From assembly GCA_040255925.1 (NCBI GenBank), contig JBDZVX010000109.1, positions 1 through 8,178 of the forward strand: a DNA stretch of 8,178 bases. Direction: 5' to 3'. This DNA comes from Nitrolancea sp040255925 (GTDB taxonomy: Bacteria; Chloroflexota; Chloroflexia; Thermomicrobiales; Thermomicrobiaceae). Positions within the stretch are counted from its first letter, which is position 1; the number at the start of each line of letters is the position of its first letter. Below, one piece after another: positions 6,190 to 8,178 of this stretch. A model generated the notes under the pieces. That model did no database searches. It saw only the letters and a program-made list of their open reading frames with translations, and had not been told where the DNA came from. A program made the position numbers and the translations under genes.

Positions 6190-6390
6190 CTATTCCTGCT
6201 CGATCGGGTCTTTCAGGACGATCTCCTCGCTGGGGTGATGGAAGACATCCCCGAGAACCCTGAGCTGCTTGTCATCCGGTTGCAGCAGCCCGCGCTCCCA
6301 ATGGTCCACCGTTTTCAACGAAACGCCCACCCGGTCGGCAAGTTGTGCCTGTGACCATCCTTGTTCTTCGCGCAGTTCTCGAATTGTCAT
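6190..6390 (-). CDS. XRE-family helix-turn-helix transcriptional regulator
   Basis: A 66-residue Cro/CI-type DNA-binding protein, complete as a single domain. The five-helix fold is clear: TIRELREEQGWSQ (helix 1), AQLADRVGV (helix 2), SLKTVDHWERG (recognition helix, about 24-34), then LQPDDKQLRVLGDVF and a short acidic tail DPIEQE. ATG 6390 has a near-perfect AAGGAGG (plus-strand 6398-6404) seven bases upstream. Stand-alone proteins of this size act as repressors or antitoxins. No intact toxin gene adjoins it: the next gene downstream is the phosphatase/ATPase fusion 225 bases away on the same strand, and upstream there is only a possible gene remnant. A dyad repeat 38 bases before the start is a candidate autoregulatory operator. 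The target genes are unknown. Confidence 0.88.
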   Translation of the reverse strand: MTIRELREEQGWSQAQLADRVGVSLKTVDHWERGLLQPDDKQLRVLGDVFHHPSEEIVLKDPIEQE

Positions 6391-6427
6391 TGTCAGTCCT
6401 CCTTCTCACCCGGCTCACGCAAGTTGC

Positions 6428-6446
6428 TGACCACTCAGCATGGTCA
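6428..6446 (-). promoter_or_regulatory. Candidate operator TGACCA-N7-TGGTCA in the xre leader
   Basis: Perfect six-base inverted arms (6428-6433 and 6441-6446) are separated by seven bases, 38 bases upstream of the xre start codon. This size and placement is typical of sites bound by small XRE repressors that control their own gene. Only the symmetry is seen; binding is inference. Confidence 0.35.
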
Positions 6447-6473
6447 TCCCGTGATCGTGATCGCTACATCGTG

Positions 6474-6483
6474 GGGATATCCC
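6474..6483. repeat. Perfect 10-bp palindrome GGGATATCCC
   Basis: Self-complementary site about 85 bases upstream of the xre start codon. Its sequence differs from the dyad at 6428-6446, so it is not a second copy of the same operator. It could be another regulator site or chance. Confidence 0.2.
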
Positions 6484-6538
6484 GAAGCCACCTGAGTCGC
6501 GAGGAACGGTCCGCGCGGTAGGTCATTCTCCCGCCGGA

Positions 6539-6679
6539 TCACATGACCTGGGCGATCAACGCACCCAGCGTCCTGTCGAAGGGGGATGCTCGCCCTTTGG
6601 CCAAGCGAGATCCCTGACGTTCCTCGAAATCGTGGAAGAAGGCATCATACGCTGTTGCGCGGAATTCGCGCTGCGCGCG
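6539..6679 (-). pseudogene. Possible remnant of a gene upstream of xre
   Basis: Between a TAA at 6680-6682 and a TGA at 6539-6541 the minus strand has an open frame of 46 codons. Its translation looks strikingly protein-like: AQREFRATAYDAFFHDFEER, then RLAKGRASPFDRTLGALIAQ. It has no ATG, GTG or TTG. A short out-of-frame ORF just upstream begins MRTLAAWFLTR, so a frameshift between the two could have broken one gene. I cannot assign a family. It lies about 150 bases before the XRE gene on the same strand, so it may be a former partner. Confidence 0.3.
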
Positions 6680-6894
6680 TTAGAAACCATGCCGCCAGCG
6701 TTCTCATGGCACACATCTTGACTTTACGACATGTGAGATTCGTAAGGTGGCGGGTGTGAGAGAAAACGTCATGTTAACGAAATCGAATACCGGAAACGGG
6801 ACTCTACTGGTCAAGGCGCTCATCGAGAGGTGGTGCAGGGGGGTGTAGGCATGATCCGTATCTGCGGCGGCGCCTGTTCTATGACCGGATCAGC

Positions 6895-7179
6895 ATGGTT
6901 GTCCGGTCGATCACGGGGCTGATTCTCGCGCTGCTGGGCTTGCGCGTTCTCCTCAAGCTAATCAACGCCAACCCGGACAACGCCTTTGTGCACTTCATCT
7001 ACAATGTCACTAGCGTGTTTGCCCAGCCATTTCAGGGGATTGTCGGCGAACCCAGTAGCAACGGAGCCGCGCTTGAACTCAACGTGCTGTTGGCTATGCT
7101 GATCTATCTCCTCCTGGCCTACGGGTTTCTTCAACTGATTCGGATCTTCTTCAACCTGACCGAGCCGGTCGAGCATTAG
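6895..7179 (+). CDS. YggT-family integral membrane protein
   Basis: A 94-residue membrane protein of the YggT (YlmG-like) family, whose members are linked to membrane organisation and osmotic or ion homeostasis; the precise role is unclear. Helix 1 spans about residues 5-23 (SITGLILALLGLRVLLKLI). It is followed by the family pattern NANPDNAFVHFIYNVTSVFAQPFQGI (split here by NPDNAF) and a second helix at about 61-87 (NVLLAMLIYLLLAYGFLQLI). It is a single YggT unit, half the size of the two-unit E. coli form, as in many other bacteria. The start is uncertain: ATG 6895 has only a weak GGA before it, while the frame is open upstream to 6778 and reads basic, family-like residues (YLRRRLFYDRIS) without any ATG, GTG or TTG. 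It is not next to pyrroline-5-carboxylate reductase or division genes, its usual neighbours. Confidence 0.85.
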   Translation: MVVRSITGLILALLGLRVLLKLINANPDNAFVHFIYNVTSVFAQPFQGIVGEPSSNGAALELNVLLAMLIYLLLAYGFLQLIRIFFNLTEPVEH

Positions 7180-7251
7180 CGCTGCAGGCTCCGGGTTGCA
7201 TCGTACGGGCCGCTCCGTGGCCTGGTCAACAAAATCGATACATACCGCCCG

Positions 7252-7280
7252 GCCCGGTTCTTTGGAACCGGGCTCCTTTG
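7252..7280 (+). terminator. Hairpin terminator between yggT and the VOC gene
   Basis: GCCCGGTTC (7252-7260) and GAACCGGGC (7265-7273) form a perfect nine-pair stem with a four-base TTTG loop, followed on the plus strand by TCCTTTG. The stem is strong but the T-tract short. It lies 72 bases past the yggT stop in a convergent gap and may serve both strands. Confidence 0.6.
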
Positions 7281-7289
7281 CACCCCTGA

Positions 7290-7312
7290 GGGAAGGCACC
7301 GCCTGCCCTCCC
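7290..7312. terminator. Second hairpin in the convergent gap
   Basis: GGGAAGGCA (7290-7298) pairs with TGCCCTCCC (7304-7312), with one mismatch, around a five-base loop. No T-run on either side. It may support termination with the neighbouring hairpin at 7252-7273. Confidence 0.35.
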
Positions 7313-7375
7313 CGAATGGCAGATCAGCGCGCTAGGGTCTCTCTGATCACGCCTGAGTTATGACGCGGTTTCGAG

Positions 7376-7852
7376 CTATTCCTGCTCGTAGGCGTGCTTG
7401 AGCTTGGCGATGTCGATCTTGGTCATCTGTAGCATCGCCTGCATGACCCGATTAGCCCGCTTGCGATCCGGGTCTTGCAGCATTTCGCCCAGGACCGATG
7501 GAACGACCTGCCAGGACAAGCCATACTTGTCTTTCAGCCACCCGCATTGGCTAGTCTCGCCGCCTTCCGACAACTTCTCCCATAGCTCATCGACTTCTTC
7601 CTGCGACTCGCAGTCGATGAAGAAGGAAATGGCCTCCGTGAACTTGAAATGCGGGCCACCATTGAGCGCCATGAACTCCTGACCGTCGAGCCGGAACGTG
7701 GCGGTCATGACCGTTCCCGCGGCCCCTGGCCCCGCGTCGCCGTAGCGGTTGATGCTCAGCACCTCGGAGTTTTTGAAGACCGAAACGTAGAAATTCATGG
7801 CCTCTTCGGCGTTGTCATCGAACCACAAGCACGGGGTGATTTTCTGCGTCAT
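7376..7852 (-). CDS. PhnB-like VOC-superfamily protein
   Basis: A 158-residue protein of the vicinal oxygen chelate superfamily, the PhnB-like group long annotated as '3-demethylubiquinone-9 3-methyltransferase'. That name is misleading: there is no methyltransferase fold, and the reaction is unknown. Typical features are the opening TPCLWFDDNAEEAMNFYVSVF (split by residue 20), the strand VMTATFRLDGQEFMALNGG with HFKFTEAISFFI, the repeat unit EVDELWEKLSEGG, and the signature YGLSWQVVPSVLGEML with a closing helix MLQMTKIDIAKL. Length and order match the family, so it looks complete. The frame stays open upstream to 8074, but ATG 7852 has AGAGGAGG (plus-strand 7858-7865) five bases before it and begins exactly where the family does. 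It stands alone, convergent with yggT, and no phosphonate genes are nearby. Confidence 0.92.
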   Translation of the reverse strand: MTQKITPCLWFDDNAEEAMNFYVSVFKNSEVLSINRYGDAGPGAAGTVMTATFRLDGQEFMALNGGPHFKFTEAISFFIDCESQEEVDELWEKLSEGGETSQCGWLKDKYGLSWQVVPSVLGEMLQDPDRKRANRVMQAMLQMTKIDIAKLKHAYEQE

Positions 7853-7971
7853 GGTGTCCTCCTCTTGGCTTGGATCGACACGTTCGGGTTTCCGATTAGG
7901 AGCTTCTACACCTAGTCGACTGGAGATGGCTGAAATCGACAATCGATCCTGAACCGGTGATGACCACCTTC

Positions 7972-7988
7972 CACGAGGCGAACTCGTG
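7972..7988. repeat. Hairpin CACGAG-N5-CTCGTG upstream of the VOC gene
   Basis: Perfect six-pair inverted repeat with a five-base loop, 120 bases upstream of the VOC gene start, inside the gap 7853-8076. That gap holds no other feature I can support. The repeat could be an operator or part of a leader RNA. Confidence 0.25.
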
Positions 7989-8076
7989 CCTTGCAGGCAA
8001 GCAACGAATCCGGTAGCGAGGTCGCGGTAGGCGAAGGGAAAACAGGATGCCATGCGCGCCGGGGGATCGTACAAGG

Positions 8077-8111
8077 TAAGAAAAACCCCGACTTCTCACG
8101 GAAAATCGGGG
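8077..8111 (-). terminator. Rho-independent terminator after tRNA-Gly
   Basis: On the minus strand CCCCGA (8111-8106) pairs with TCGGGG (8091-8086), extended inward by weak A-T and wobble pairs, and is followed at once by TTTTTCTT (8085-8078). This is a classic intrinsic terminator, starting five bases after the mature tRNA 3' end. Confidence 0.88.
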
Positions 8112-8116
8112 GAGGG

Positions 8117-8178
8117 AGCGGGTGATGGGACTCGAACCCACGGCAACCTGCTTGGGAAGCAGGCACTCTACCAACTGA
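8117..8178 (-). tRNA. tRNA-Gly (CCC anticodon), 5' end outside the window
   Basis: The minus strand shows a tRNA missing about its first dozen bases. The window begins in the D-arm (TCAGTTGGTAGAG). The anticodon stem CCTGC/GCAGG encloses the loop TTCCCAA, giving anticodon CCC (plus-strand 8154-8156), which reads the glycine codon GGG. The T-arm GTGGG-TTCGAGT-CCCAT follows, then the 3' acceptor strand CACCCGC and a T discriminator at 8117, as bacterial glycine tRNAs have. The CCA end is not encoded and must be added enzymatically. A terminator follows directly, so this is a single tRNA or the last of a cluster. Confidence 0.93.

Larger units (their letters stand above)
6391..6894. other. Gene-poor region between the divergent xre and yggT genes
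   Basis: About 500 bases without a complete gene. It holds the xre ribosome site, a dyad repeat (6428-6446), a ten-base palindrome (6474-6483) and a protein-like minus-strand frame without a start (6539-6679). A TTGACT at 6718-6723 has no matching -10 box. Upstream of yggT I see no convincing promoter. Confidence 0.6.

Noticed and set aside
6190..6682. Toxin-antitoxin pair with the XRE protein as antitoxin
   Set aside because: No intact toxin-like gene is adjacent; the upstream frame lacks a start and matches no toxin motif I know.
6718..6746. TTGACT as a promoter -35 box for yggT
   Set aside because: No acceptable -10 box occurs 16-18 bases downstream.
7896..8174. Minus-strand frames running across the tRNA and its terminator
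   Set aside because: They cover a clear tRNA-Gly and an intrinsic terminator and have no ribosome site.
8117..8178. tRNA-Gly as the attachment site of an integrated element
   Set aside because: No integrase and no duplicated tRNA 3' end are seen elsewhere in the window.

Overview
The window is ordinary bacterial chromosome, of moderately high GC by eye, with Shine-Dalgarno sites of the AAGGAGG type and a mix of ATG, GTG and TTG starts. The aa3-type oxidase gene points to an aerobic or microaerobic bacterium. The combination of a bacterial eRF1/Vms1-like protein, a HAD phosphatase fused to a P-loop ATPase and a lone SagB-type nitroreductase fits environmental lineages such as Nitrospirota, NC10, Chloroflexota or Acidobacteriota. 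No gene here fixes the phylum, so this is only a guess.

Layout, left to right. Positions 1-277 (minus) are the first 92 codons of cytochrome c oxidase subunit I. A gene-free divergent region with two inverted repeats (278-1087) separates it from a baeRF/VLRF1-like protein (1088-2248, plus), whose best start is a GTG far inside the longest open frame. Next come a SagB-type nitroreductase with a lipoprotein signal (2489-3178, plus), convergent with a small two-helix membrane protein starting at TTG (3629-3258, minus), and a doubtful 77-residue ORF with a good ribosome site (4050-3817, minus). The largest gene is a HAD phosphatase/P-loop ATPase fusion (5964-4252, minus), preceded by a small XRE-type regulator (6390-6190, minus) with a dyad repeat in its leader. 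A gene-poor stretch (6391-6894) carries a possible gene remnant. Then a YggT-family membrane protein (6895-7179, plus) faces a PhnB-like VOC protein (7852-7376, minus) across two hairpins. The window ends in a tRNA-Gly(CCC) gene on the minus strand (8178-8117, 5' end outside) with a strong rho-independent terminator.

The genes look like independent single-gene units, not one pathway. Only about two thirds of the window codes, and several gaps contain protein-like but broken reading frames, which suggests accumulated gene loss. I see no insertion sequence, CRISPR array, phage module, toxin-antitoxin pair or biosynthetic cluster. The least explained items are the phosphatase/ATPase fusion and the release-factor-like protein; both belong to families I recognise but whose cellular roles are poorly known.
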